The notes beneath the pieces are model-generated. The model did not search any database. It had not been told where the DNA came from and saw only the letters and a program-made list of their open reading frames with translations. 39,918 nucleotides of DNA from DYFX01 sp964400625 (GTDB lineage Bacteria > Patescibacteriota > Patescibacteriia > SG8-24 > DYFX01), in the NCBI GenBank assembly GCA_964400625.1, contig CAYNUS010000011.1, positions 1 to 39,918 of the forward strand. The letters are read 5' to 3'. Below are positions 1 through 5,708 of the stretch, piece after piece (the stretch's first letter is position 1; every line of letters begins with the position of its first letter). The position numbers were made by a program, and so were the translations under genes.

Positions 1-347
1 CGCGCTTCGTAGGTCTTGCGGACGGAGGCGTGCTCGAGCGCCGTCGTGACGGCGTGCGTCGGAAGCTTGGCGTCGAGCCGCGGCTCGACGATGCCGCGGA
101 TGGCGAGGTTGTTGGCTTCGGTGGCGCCGGAGGTGAAGACGGTCTCCGAAGCGTCCGCCCCGATCAGCGCCGCGACGTCCGCGCGCGCCTTCTCGAGGTC
201 CTTCCGCGCGGCCTGGCCCAGCGCATGGATGGCTGAGGGGTTGGCGTAGCGCTCCTTCAGGTGCGCGAACATGGCCTCGAGGGCTTCGGGGCGCAGAGGC
301 GAGCTGGCGGCGTTGTCGAGATAGATGATGTCGTTCATAGGCGTCAT
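1..347 (-). CDS. Cysteine desulfurase (NifS/IscS class V aminotransferase), 3' end missing
   Basis: PLP enzyme that takes sulfur from cysteine for Fe-S cluster assembly. Only about 115 N-terminal codons lie in the window; the gene runs off the left edge. The class V N-terminus is clear: YLDNAA (residues 9-14), SGATEANNLAI (73-83) and EHASV (105-109), whose His stacks on the PLP ring in this family. I start at 347 because AAGGGAG precedes that ATG by 4 nt; an in-frame ATG at 338 is the alternative. The catalytic Cys and PLP Lys lie outside the window, so IscS, SufS and NifS cannot be told apart. The NFU-type gene just upstream on the same strand supports an Fe-S role. Confidence 0.9.
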   Translation of the reverse strand, partial: MTPMNDIIYLDNAASSPLRPEALEAMFAHLKERYANPSAIHALGQAARKDLEKARADVAALIGADASETVFTSGATEANNLAIRGIVEPRLDAKLPTHAVTTALEHASVRKTYEA

Positions 348-362
348 TCGGCTCCCTTCTTC

Positions 363-430
363 ATGTCATCCTGAGCGCAGCGAAGGATCCCTTTCCGGAG
401 AGCGATTCTTCGCTTCGCTCAGGATGACAT
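363..430. repeat. 68-bp palindromic intergenic element
   Basis: Two 23-nt inverted arms (363-385 and 408-430) match at 22 of 23 positions around a 22-nt centre. The arm begins ATGTCATCCTGAGCG. RNA from either strand would fold into a long hairpin. It lies between the NFU-type gene and the cysteine desulfurase and resembles the dispersed CATCCTGAGCG-type palindromes seen in many bacterial genomes. No second copy is in this window. Confidence 0.75.
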
Positions 431-435
431 GGGGC

Positions 436-654
436 TTATTCGGCGATCACGGATGTGATTTCCGGAAAGGCGTTCTTGATGAGCGGTTCGACGCCGAGCT
501 TCAGCGTGAGGGGCGCGAGCGCGCAGTTCCCGCAGGCGCCGCGGAACTTCAGGCGCACCGTGCCGTCCTCGACCGAGACCACCTCGATCTCGCCGCCGTG
601 CGCATGCACCGCGGGCCGGACGGAGTCGAGGATGGCGTCGATCTTGTCGCGCAT
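436..654 (-). CDS. NFU-domain Fe-S cluster scaffold/carrier protein
   Basis: A 72-residue protein made only of a NifU C-terminal (NFU) domain. The family binds a [4Fe-4S] cluster at a dimer interface and passes it to target enzymes. The signature CGNC is at residues 41-44, after a helix and a VVSVEDGTVRLKF strand pair. A longer open frame to 771 is rejected because the NFU fold begins at MRDKIDAIL and a promoter ends 8 nt before this ATG. It lies 89 bp upstream of the cysteine desulfurase on the same strand, suggesting a minimal Fe-S module. No Shine-Dalgarno is visible, so a leaderless mRNA is likely. Confidence 0.88.
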   Translation of the reverse strand: MRDKIDAILDSVRPAVHAHGGEIEVVSVEDGTVRLKFRGACGNCALAPLTLKLGVEPLIKNAFPEITSVIAE

Positions 655-662
655 ATCGGACG

Positions 663-691
663 AGGATAGTCCGGAAAACCGATCTTGTAAA
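663..691 (-). promoter_or_regulatory. Promoter of the NFU gene, probably leaderless
   Basis: On the minus strand TTTACA (691-686), 17-nt spacer, TATCCT (668-663), then 8 nt to the ATG at 654. Transcription would start at or within 2 nt of the start codon. A second TATACT (698-693) lies just upstream without a matching -35. Confidence 0.55.
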
Positions 692-785
692 CAGTATACC
701 TGACCGCAGGCTCCGCGACGCCGCGAAAACCCGATGTACCGATGTGCGTCACCTGACGCATGTTCGTCCACGGCCTCGGCGGACG

Positions 786-812
786 AAAAAGGCCTCCCTA
801 GAGCGGGAGGCC
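786..812 (-). terminator. Rho-independent terminator of the 798-1526 HAD gene
   Basis: An 8-bp stem GGCCTCCC/GGGAGGCC (791-798 and 805-812) with a 6-nt loop, followed on the minus strand by five T (790-786). The stem overlaps the end of the gene and its TAG stop. Confidence 0.88.
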
Positions 813-1526
813 GATGCGGGCGGCGATGAAGGCGCGGGCGGTGTGGAAGGCGTCGCTGACGTGCACCTCGGCGGCGGCGCCGAGCTTCCGGAGGCGCTCG
901 GCCTCGTCGTCGGAACCGGCGAGGAAGAGGCGGTTCTCGGGCAGGTGGCCGAGGAGGCGGTCGCCGCCGGAGTCGCCGACGGCGATGAGGCCCTCATGCG
1001 GCACGCCGCAGACGTCGGCGAAGTGGCGCGAGCAGCCGCCCTTCATCTCGGGGATGACGAGCGAGGACGGTTCGACGCCGACGACGATGTCGCCGTCGTA
1101 GCGCATGCGGCCGGCGTAGACGGCGTCGAGCTTGAGGCCGTGCCGTTCGAGCGCGTGCTCGACGAAGTCGGCGCAACCGTACGAGACGGCGGCCGCGGGC
1201 ACGCCGCGATCGGCGAGCGCGCGCAGGGTCTCGACGACGCCGTCGCGCAGCGGGACGGCGTCGAGCGCGGCGCGCCAGGCATTCCGGCTCAAGCGGCACT
1301 CGGCGTAGATCCGGAAGGTGTCGCGCAGCCAGGACATCTCCTCGTGCCGCGTCAGCTGGCCCATGGCGGCGAGCTGCAGGTAGCGGCCGCGCAGGACCTG
1401 GAGCTCGGTTCGGCCGCTTTCCGGCAGGGCATGCGCGTCGACGACGGATGCGAGCGATCCGAGGCTCTTGGGGGTGAGCGTGCCGTCGACATCGAGGACG
1501 ACGGCGTAGGGCGGGCATGCGGGCAT
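798..1526 (-). CDS. HAD-superfamily phosphatase (SerB-like), paralogue of next gene
   Basis: A 242-residue cytoplasmic HAD hydrolase. Motif I is LDVDGT (11-16, nucleophile Asp12, acid/base Asp14) and the Mg-binding motif IV is GDSGGD (184-189). The helical insert between residues about 20 and 95 gives the HAD-IB/phosphoserine phosphatase layout. The substrate is unknown; a small phosphorylated metabolite is likely. AAGGAGG lies 5 nt before the ATG, an unusually strong site here. The neighbouring minus-strand gene is a paralogue of similar length and motif spacing, pointing to tandem duplication. Its promoter overlaps the terminator of that neighbour. Confidence 0.85.
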   Translation of the reverse strand: MPACPPYAVVLDVDGTLTPKSLGSLASVVDAHALPESGRTELQVLRGRYLQLAAMGQLTRHEEMSWLRDTFRIYAECRLSRNAWRAALDAVPLRDGVVETLRALADRGVPAAAVSYGCADFVEHALERHGLKLDAVYAGRMRYDGDIVVGVEPSSLVIPEMKGGCSRHFADVCGVPHEGLIAVGDSGGDRLLGHLPENRLFLAGSDDEAERLRKLGAAAEVHVSDAFHTARAFIAARIGLPL

Positions 1527-1550
1527 CGCGACCTCCTTGCGGTCGTCGTG

Positions 1551-1578
1551 ACGATAGCACGAAAAAACCTCCGGTCAA
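1551..1578 (-). promoter_or_regulatory. Promoter fused to upstream terminator
   Basis: Minus strand TTGACC (1578-1573), 16-nt spacer, TATCGT (1556-1551) preceded by TGC (extended -10). The -35 contains the TGA stop of the upstream HAD gene (1577-1575) and lies in its terminator hairpin; the spacer holds the 3' stem arm and six T. It would drive the 798-1526 gene with about 20 nt of leader. Confidence 0.6.
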
Positions 1579-1590
1579 ACCGACAGGAGG
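1562..1590 (-). terminator. Terminator of the 1575-2321 HAD gene
   Basis: Stem CCTCC (1590-1586) with GGAGG (1572-1568), possible inner GG/CC pairing, then six T (1567-1562). The stop codon is inside the hairpin. Confidence 0.75.
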
Positions 1591-2321
1591 CCGAGCTTCC
1601 GCTTGATGACGACGGAGACGGGATGGAGGTGCCGGTCGACGATGACGACCACCTCGCCCATGATGCCGAGCGCGCGCAGGCGGTCCGCCTCCTCATGCGT
1701 CTCGGCGACGCCGATGCGGTGCTCGATGAGATGCCCGAGCGTGGCGTCGCCGATGGAATCGCCGAGGGCGATGAGCCGGTGCGGATGGATGCCGAAGCGG
1801 CGGGCGAAGTCGAGCGAGTGATCGCCCTTGTTGCCGAGATGCACGATCGTCTCCTCGACATGGCCGACGACGACGCCGTCGCCGTCGTGCGCGAGCCGCG
1901 CGGCGTAGACGGCGTCGATCGCGTCGCGCACGCCGTTGACTTCGAGGACGAACTCGACGAAGTCCGCGACGGCCGCCGAGACGATCCCCTGCCGCACGCC
2001 GGCGGCGCCGAGCTCGCGGATCAGCTCGACCGCGCCCGTGCGCAGGCGGACGTGTCCGAGCGCGCGGCGCCAGTCGTCCGCCTTGAGCGCGTACCGCACG
2101 TAGAGCGCGAGCTCTTCGGCGAGCCAGTGGCGGTAATCCGCCGCGGTGATGCGGCCGGAGTCGTAGAGCGCCACGTACTTCACGCGCAAGGCGCCGAGCT
2201 CGCGGCCCGCTTCGGGCGGAAGCCCGCGGTCGCTCACGAGCGGCATGAGCGCGCCCGCGATCTTCTCGATCAGCGTGCCGTCGCAGTCGTACAGCACGCC
2301 CCAGTCCTTGGGGTCGGTCAT
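1575..2321 (-). CDS. HAD-superfamily phosphatase (SerB-like), tandem paralogue
   Basis: A 248-residue HAD hydrolase. Motif I is YDCDGT (11-16, Asp12 and Asp14) and motif IV is GDSIGD (187-192), with the same long helical insert as its paralogue. The family dephosphorylates small metabolites through an aspartyl-phosphate; the substrate cannot be read from sequence. GGAGG lies 4 nt before the ATG. The two copies have separate promoters and terminators despite lying head to tail, so they may be expressed differently. The C-terminus ends in a basic stretch VSVVIKRKLG that the paralogue lacks. Confidence 0.85.
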   Translation of the reverse strand: MTDPKDWGVLYDCDGTLIEKIAGALMPLVSDRGLPPEAGRELGALRVKYVALYDSGRITAADYRHWLAEELALYVRYALKADDWRRALGHVRLRTGAVELIRELGAAGVRQGIVSAAVADFVEFVLEVNGVRDAIDAVYAARLAHDGDGVVVGHVEETIVHLGNKGDHSLDFARRFGIHPHRLIALGDSIGDATLGHLIEHRIGVAETHEEADRLRALGIMGEVVVIVDRHLHPVSVVIKRKLGLLSV

Positions 2322-2353
2322 GCGGCCTCCATCGCGTCGAAAGGTCCTGGTCG

Positions 2354-2382
2354 ACGATAGATGAAAAACCGGCCGAAGTCAA
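2354..2382 (-). promoter_or_regulatory. Promoter whose -35 is the loop of the preceding terminator
   Basis: Minus strand TTGACT (2382-2377), exactly 17 nt, TATCGT (2359-2354). The -35 is precisely the 6-nt loop of the terminator at 2364-2390 and contains the TGA stop of the RdgB-like gene (2381-2379). It drives the 1575-2321 HAD gene. Confidence 0.65.
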
Positions 2383-2390
2383 TCGGCCGG
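2364..2390 (-). terminator. Terminator of the RdgB-like gene
   Basis: A perfect 8-bp stem CCGGCCGA/TCGGCCGG (2390-2383 with 2376-2369), loop TTGACT, then five T (2368-2364). It overlaps the last codons and the stop codon. Confidence 0.92.
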
Positions 2391-2981
2391 CATCGGACGC
2401 GCGAGCAGCCATTCGGCGAACTCGCGATAATACCCTTCGACGGAGCCTTGGCGGCGCCACGCCTCGAACCGAGTGCGCGACATCCCGCCGACGGGTTCCG
2501 TCTCTCCGTCGGGCACGAAGATCGTATGGACCCAGGCGTTCCGCTTGTCGGGAAGCGCGTCGAAGTGGTGCGGCGAGAGGACGCCGCGGACCTCGCGGGC
2601 GAAGACCTTCGGCGCCTCGAGCGACGCGTCCATGTAGCCCAACGCGTTCGCCAGGCGGCCGGCGTGGCTCAGGTGCCCATCGGGACGCTTCAGCATCCAG
2701 AGGAACATCCCGAGGCCGAGGCGCTCCGTTTCCGTCTTCACGTACGCTCCCGGCCAGCCGTTCAGGGCGTCGAGATGGAAGGCGAAATCGTTGACGAGGA
2801 CCGGCTTCTTGAGCCGGCGGAAGGCTTCCAGCGCCTTGGCGGAGGCGACCTCCGCGGCCGTTTCCGCCTGGATCTCCGGGATGTCCAGATCCTGCACCTC
2901 CACCGAGATTCCGCGCCCTTCGAGGACGCGTACGACGCTGTCGATCTTCACGGGATTGGTCGTCACAAAGGACACGCGCAT
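2379..2981 (-). CDS. RdgB/HAM1-like non-canonical purine NTP pyrophosphatase
   Basis: A 200-residue Ham1/RdgB-family protein. Members hydrolyse dITP, XTP and similar damaged nucleotides to monophosphates. The nucleotide-binding N-terminus FVTTNPVKI (5-13) matches the family T-x-N-x-x-K pattern, and NDFAFHLDALNGWPGAY (64-80) matches the DDSGLxVDALxGxPGxY region. Asp65 keeps the conserved acid, but the usual DDSG is replaced by NDFAF, so substrate preference may differ. The C-terminal half is divergent. The start at 2981 fits the family N-terminus. Confidence 0.8.
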   Translation of the reverse strand: MRVSFVTTNPVKIDSVVRVLEGRGISVEVQDLDIPEIQAETAAEVASAKALEAFRRLKKPVLVNDFAFHLDALNGWPGAYVKTETERLGLGMFLWMLKRPDGHLSHAGRLANALGYMDASLEAPKVFAREVRGVLSPHHFDALPDKRNAWVHTIFVPDGETEPVGGMSRTRFEAWRRQGSVEGYYREFAEWLLARPMPAD

Positions 2982-2986
2982 GGCGG

Positions 2987-3015
2987 AGGATGAACCGAAA
3001 AACGAGAATCGTCAA
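2987..3015 (-). promoter_or_regulatory. Possible promoter of the RdgB-like gene
   Basis: Minus strand TTGACG (3015-3010), 17 nt, CATCCT (2992-2987), then only 5 nt to the ATG. The -10 is weak. If used, the mRNA would be leaderless. Confidence 0.35.
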
Positions 3016-3027
3016 CCTCGTCCTCAT

Positions 3028-3053
3028 GTCATTCCAGCGCGCACTGGAATCCA
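3028..3053. repeat. Short palindromic repeat, ATTCC-type copy 1
   Basis: Imperfect palindrome starting GTCATTCCAGCG and ending TGGAATCCA. It belongs to the same family as the copies at 4942, 35975 and 36298-36693. The general form is ATTCC-N-GC...GC-N-GGAAT. Confidence 0.8.
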
Positions 3054-3092
3054 ACACCTCCGATCATACGAAAAGAGGCCTCTCGGCCCCCC

Positions 3093-3133
3093 TGTCAACC
3101 ACCCTTGACAAATTCAGGATTTTGCCGTACTCT
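3093..3133 (+). promoter_or_regulatory. Promoter with spaced inverted repeat
   Basis: TTGACA (3105-3110), 17-nt spacer, TACTCT (3128-3133) on the plus strand. TGTCAA (3093-3098) lies 6 nt upstream, forming TGTCAA-N6-TTGACA. A tighter version occurs at 5016-5041. It would start the RNA candidate near 3140. Confidence 0.6.
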
Positions 3134-3139
3134 CCCTTG

Positions 3140-3348
3140 TCACGCTCGGGATGTAGGAAGGTCTTCAGATCGAGCGTTGACGCGCTCTTTCGCTTGGGAC
3201 CCTTCGGGGACCGAGTACAGAAGATCTTTCATACCTCTCCCAGCTGGCTCACATCAAAGTGGGACAAGGAGAGAGAAATGTCGGTGAACTAATGAAGCAC
3301 CGCCGCAAAATCAACTCGCGCGTCCCGGAGACCCACTGGGTCTCTTTT
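3140..3348 (+). ncRNA. Structured RNA or orphan leader, about 209 nt, family unknown
   Basis: A promoter at 3105-3133 and a terminator at 3328-3348 bound a transcript in a stretch without a convincing gene. Three hairpins can be drawn. The first is a long arm (3154-3166 with 3220-3233) capped by CTTGG/CCGAG (3193-3197/3211-3215) around CCC-UUCG-GGG (3200-3209). The second pairs CTCTCC (3235-3240) with GGAGAG (3268-3273). The third is the terminator. The second hairpin would hide an AAGGAG site (3266-3271) placed 6 nt before an ATG (3278). This resembles a Shine-Dalgarno-sequestering leader, yet only very short ORFs follow before the terminator. I do not recognise 6S, tmRNA, SRP RNA or RNase P signatures. 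Confidence 0.5.
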
Positions 3349-3432
3349 ACTTTTTGTAGGACTCTGACTGCTTCCAGGCAAGTTCAAAGAGCGTGCGCAC
3401 CATTACTGCCATCTCCTTGCTCTCTACAATAA
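3278..3432 (+). other. Micro-ORF pair within the RNA candidate
   Basis: ATG at 3278 follows AAGGAG by 6 nt and encodes only M-S-V-N before TAA. That stop overlaps a second ATG (TAATG, 3292) opening a 46-codon basic frame that begins MKHRRKINSRV. The second frame runs through the terminator and into antisense of the TrmB-like gene, so it may be chance or the stub of a lost gene. Confidence 0.25.
3328..3348 (+). terminator. Rho-independent terminator, plus strand
   Basis: A 7-bp stem GAGACCC/GGGTCTC (3328-3334 and 3338-3344) with a 3-nt loop, followed by TTTT and then ACTTTTT. It lies at the convergent junction with the TrmB-like gene, whose stop codon is in the T-tract. The minus strand has no U-tract after the hairpin. 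Confidence 0.8.
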
Positions 3433-4111
3433 CACCCACCAACTTTCCCTTAAGCGCAATCATCGCTACGCGATTACCATAAACAGTGAGCTCACCGTGC
3501 ATGGGAAATAGCTTATTCGGAAGCTCGCGGTGCTCCCAAAGACCCGCATGGTCGGGCGTAGGCTTCCTGCCAGTATCAGTAGTATACAGTACGCGTCCCT
3601 TAATTTTTCTGCTCTTCATCCTTTCGTTGTGTCGCTTCCAATGAGCCGCATCGAACAGATGGCTCATATCATCATAAGAGATGACATCCTCCATCGTTTC
3701 AATTTTTGACTCGAATATAGTCTCACGCATCGCCTCCAAACCCTCCTCGCCCTCATAAAAAGAAACCTTGGGTCGCTCCCCTGCAGCATCTGAAATAGCG
3801 TCCAGATCTGGGAGGATGCGTTTAATGACGGATTCCTTCTCGTCCACCGTCGCACGCTCATGGTGGACGATCCGATGAAGACGCTCCGGCTTCTCTGCCG
3901 TATACATGGTCTTCTTTCCCTTATCGAAGGTACTCATGAGACCCTTCTGAAGAAGCGCCTCAATCATCACATACGTCGTCGCGCGATTCACTTCTGCTTT
4001 ACGTGAAATTGCTTGGACTGGAGATGGTCCGAGTTCAAGTGAGGCAAGGTACACCAACGCTTCCTTGTCAGAGAGCCCCAACTTCTGAAGTTCGCGCGCT
4101 AGTGTTTTCAT
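3347..4111 (-). CDS. TrmB-family transcriptional regulator 1
   Basis: A 254-residue protein with an N-terminal TrmB-type winged helix-turn-helix (residues about 8-75; LGLSDKEALVYLASLELG, then a VNRATTYVMIEALLQKGL recognition region). A coiled stretch (about 78-110) and a 140-residue C-terminal domain of the type seen in TrmB-like bacterial proteins follow. The effector is unknown; classic TrmB proteins sense sugars. The gene is clearly AT-richer than the flanking genes and has a close paralogue 68 bp upstream, suggesting an acquired or fast-evolving pair. The wing carries KGKKTMYTAEKPERL, matched by RGKKQYYQAERPEVL in the paralogue. Confidence 0.85.
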   Translation of the reverse strand: MKTLARELQKLGLSDKEALVYLASLELGPSPVQAISRKAEVNRATTYVMIEALLQKGLMSTFDKGKKTMYTAEKPERLHRIVHHERATVDEKESVIKRILPDLDAISDAAGERPKVSFYEGEEGLEAMRETIFESKIETMEDVISYDDMSHLFDAAHWKRHNERMKSRKIKGRVLYTTDTGRKPTPDHAGLWEHRELPNKLFPMHGELTVYGNRVAMIALKGKLVGVIVESKEMAVMVRTLFELAWKQSESYKK

Positions 4112-4118
4112 GATACGG

Positions 4119-4148
4119 ATGATGCTACCCAGCTGATTTACTTGTCAA
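4119..4148 (-). promoter_or_regulatory. Possible promoter of TrmB regulator 1
   Basis: Minus strand TTGACA (4148-4143) and CATCAT (4124-4119) with an 18-nt spacer, 7 nt before the ATG. The -35 reads TGTCAA on the plus strand, like a half-site of the palindrome at 5016-5041. Confidence 0.4.
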
Positions 4149-4179
4149 AGGTACCAAACACATTCGAAAGAGTAAAGCT

Positions 4180-4929
4180 CTAGCCCTTGTCTGCGCCCTT
4201 CCAAGCAGCAGAAAAAAGCAGTTTACCGACGCGAGCAAGTTCCCTGCTCTTAATCAAAAAACTATGTGGTGCATCCAAATACACGATCAGAGCAATGTAA
4301 TCTCCAAAAATTGCTAATTCTCCAGATTCCAGTTCAGTGGATTTAATATAACGATATTTGCCAGATTTAACTGCCAAATCTGGAAGATTCTTGTTATATA
4401 GCACAATCTGTTTCAGTGCAGTCTTGGCCCTTGTTAGGTTGTACGAGTGAACGATACTCGTTTCCTTGCCAACGACTTCTTCGTAACGATCCGGTGATGC
4501 GATTACAAACAGTTCGCTGGCCTTGGTACCAAAGAAAACTGCCCTCATAGTATGAAGCCCTTCGACTCCTTCAAAATAACTAACTTCGGGCCTTGATCCT
4601 GAGACAGAAATCAACGCGTGGAGCCGCGGGAGAAGCGCTTTCAGTTTTGTTTCATTAGCAGCAACCCTCTTCTTCTCACTCTCAAGCATCGTCATCAGCA
4701 CCTCCGGCCTCTCCGCCTGGTAGTACTGCTTCTTGCCGCGGGTGTGGGAGCTCATCAGGCCGCGTTTCACGAGGCCGCCGACGGCGACGTGGGCGGTGGG
4801 GCGGACGACGGCGGACTTCGCGGCGATCTGCAGGACCGTCGCGGCACCCAACTCAAGCGAGGCCAGGTAGGCCCTGACCTCATTCGGGCTCAGCCCGAGC
4901 TCTTCCAGTTGTTTCTGCACGCTTTCCAT
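4180..4929 (-). CDS. TrmB-family transcriptional regulator 2, compositional mosaic
   Basis: A 249-residue paralogue of the previous gene. The winged helix-turn-helix (residues about 8-75) starts LGLSPNEVRAYLASLELG and ends near QYYQAERPEVL. A helix-rich linker and a C-terminal effector-like domain follow. The DNA for the first 80 residues (about 4690-4929) is GC-rich like the chromosome, while the rest (4180 to about 4680) is AT-rich. The change falls at the domain boundary, which suggests domain shuffling or gene conversion. A strong promoter (4998-5026) overlaps a palindrome that could be its own operator. An ATTCC-type repeat lies in its 5' leader. Confidence 0.85.
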   Translation of the reverse strand: MESVQKQLEELGLSPNEVRAYLASLELGAATVLQIAAKSAVVRPTAHVAVGGLVKRGLMSSHTRGKKQYYQAERPEVLMTMLESEKKRVAANETKLKALLPRLHALISVSGSRPEVSYFEGVEGLHTMRAVFFGTKASELFVIASPDRYEEVVGKETSIVHSYNLTRAKTALKQIVLYNKNLPDLAVKSGKYRYIKSTELESGELAIFGDYIALIVYLDAPHSFLIKSRELARVGKLLFSAAWKGADKG

Positions 4930-4941
4930 TTTGGGTGGTAC

Positions 4942-4968
4942 TGGATTCCTGCTTTCGCAGGAATGACA
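4942..4968. repeat. Short palindromic repeat, copy 2, in a 5' leader
   Basis: Palindrome GGATTCCTGC-TTTC-GCAGGAAT followed by GACA. It lies between the promoter at 4998-5026 and the ATG at 4929, so the mRNA leader would carry this hairpin about 12 nt upstream of the start codon. Confidence 0.8.
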
Positions 4969-4997
4969 CGAAAAGACGGATTCGGAATCGTATGCAC

Positions 4998-5026
4998 ATC
5001 ATAGCATCTCCACTCAAAAGTGTCAA
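4998..5026 (-). promoter_or_regulatory. Strong promoter of TrmB regulator 2
   Basis: Minus strand consensus TTGACA (5026-5021), 17-nt spacer, TATGAT (5003-4998; 5 of 6 to TATAAT). The leader to the ATG is about 60 nt and contains the repeat at 4942-4968. Confidence 0.75.
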
Positions 5027-5041
5027 GGCCTTGACACTTTT
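5016..5041. promoter_or_regulatory. Perfect 26-bp palindrome, candidate operator
   Basis: Two 13-nt arms with no spacer: AAAAGTGTCAAGG (5016-5028) and its exact complement CCTTGACACTTTT (5029-5041). Each arm carries a TTGACA in one orientation, so the site covers the -35 of the TrmB promoter and a possible -35 (5031-5036) towards the methyltransferase. Position and symmetry fit a dimeric regulator, possibly the adjacent TrmB proteins (inference). Confidence 0.7.
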
Positions 5042-5086
5042 ATCGTCGTCGTGGTAGGGAGGGCGCACGATTCGTCATTCATCCTC

Positions 5087-5707
5087 ATGGACCCATCCCA
5101 CTCGTATTGGGAGAAGGCAGCGCCCTCATGGGACGCCCTCCTCACCGACGCCGGCGCGTTCGTGAACCACCAGGAAGCATCGCGGCGCTTCCATTGGTTC
5201 CTGAAACGCGCGCTCAAGATCGGCAACCGCACCAAGTCCTACCGCCTGCTCGACCTCGCCTGCGGCACCGGCGAGGCCTCGTGGCCGCTCTGGAAGCGCG
5301 TGGCGTCCGTCACCTTCATGGACCGCTCCCCCGCCATGCTGCGCCTGGCGCGCAACAAGCATCCGAAAGGCATCTTCGTCCGCGGCGACGCGGAAAGGAT
5401 GCCGTTCCTCGACGCGGAGTTCGACGTCATCGTCTCGCGCGGCGCCCTGCTCTCGCAGATCGACCCTGACCTCGTCCCGAAGGCGCTCGCGCACGTCTGG
5501 CGCACCCTGCGGCCGCAAGGCTTCGTCCTCTTCGATTTCCTGACGGAGCCTGCCGCCTGGCCGGGCGCGCCGCCGGTCTTCCGTTCGGGCTGGAGCCGTC
5601 CGGCCATGGAGTCGCTCATCCGCGCCTGCCTGCCCGGCGCCGCCATCCTCGCCTACGACGGCACCGACGCGCACGCCGTGAACCGCATCCTCATCCGGAA
5701 GGGCTGA
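5087..5707 (+). CDS. Class I SAM-dependent methyltransferase
   Basis: A 206-residue Rossmann-fold methyltransferase. Motif I LLDLACGTGEA is at residues 54-64, the acidic end of strand 2 is FMDRS (77-81), the GDAERMPF adenine-binding region is near 102, and a DVIVSRGALL strand 4 follows. This is the methyltransferase 11/25 layout. The substrate is unknown. I use the ATG at 5087; an in-frame GTG at 5051 would add 12 residues, and neither has a good Shine-Dalgarno. It is followed after 1 nt by the CYTH gene and so is probably cotranscribed. The divergent TrmB regulator and the shared palindrome suggest regulated expression. Confidence 0.85.
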   Translation: MDPSHSYWEKAAPSWDALLTDAGAFVNHQEASRRFHWFLKRALKIGNRTKSYRLLDLACGTGEASWPLWKRVASVTFMDRSPAMLRLARNKHPKGIFVRGDAERMPFLDAEFDVIVSRGALLSQIDPDLVPKALAHVWRTLRPQGFVLFDFLTEPAAWPGAPPVFRSGWSRPAMESLIRACLPGAAILAYDGTDAHAVNRILIRKG

Positions 5708-5708
5708 T

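Noticed and set aside
744..2360. Long plus-strand frame over the HAD genes
   Set aside because: It is the reverse shadow of two clear HAD genes and has a low-complexity acidic/basic translation.
3140..3348. Assignment of the RNA to 6S, tmRNA, SRP RNA or RNase P
   Set aside because: No signature of these families was recognised: no tag peptide or CCA-type tRNA-like end, no SRP GGAA-loop domain, no RNase P core. Left unassigned.
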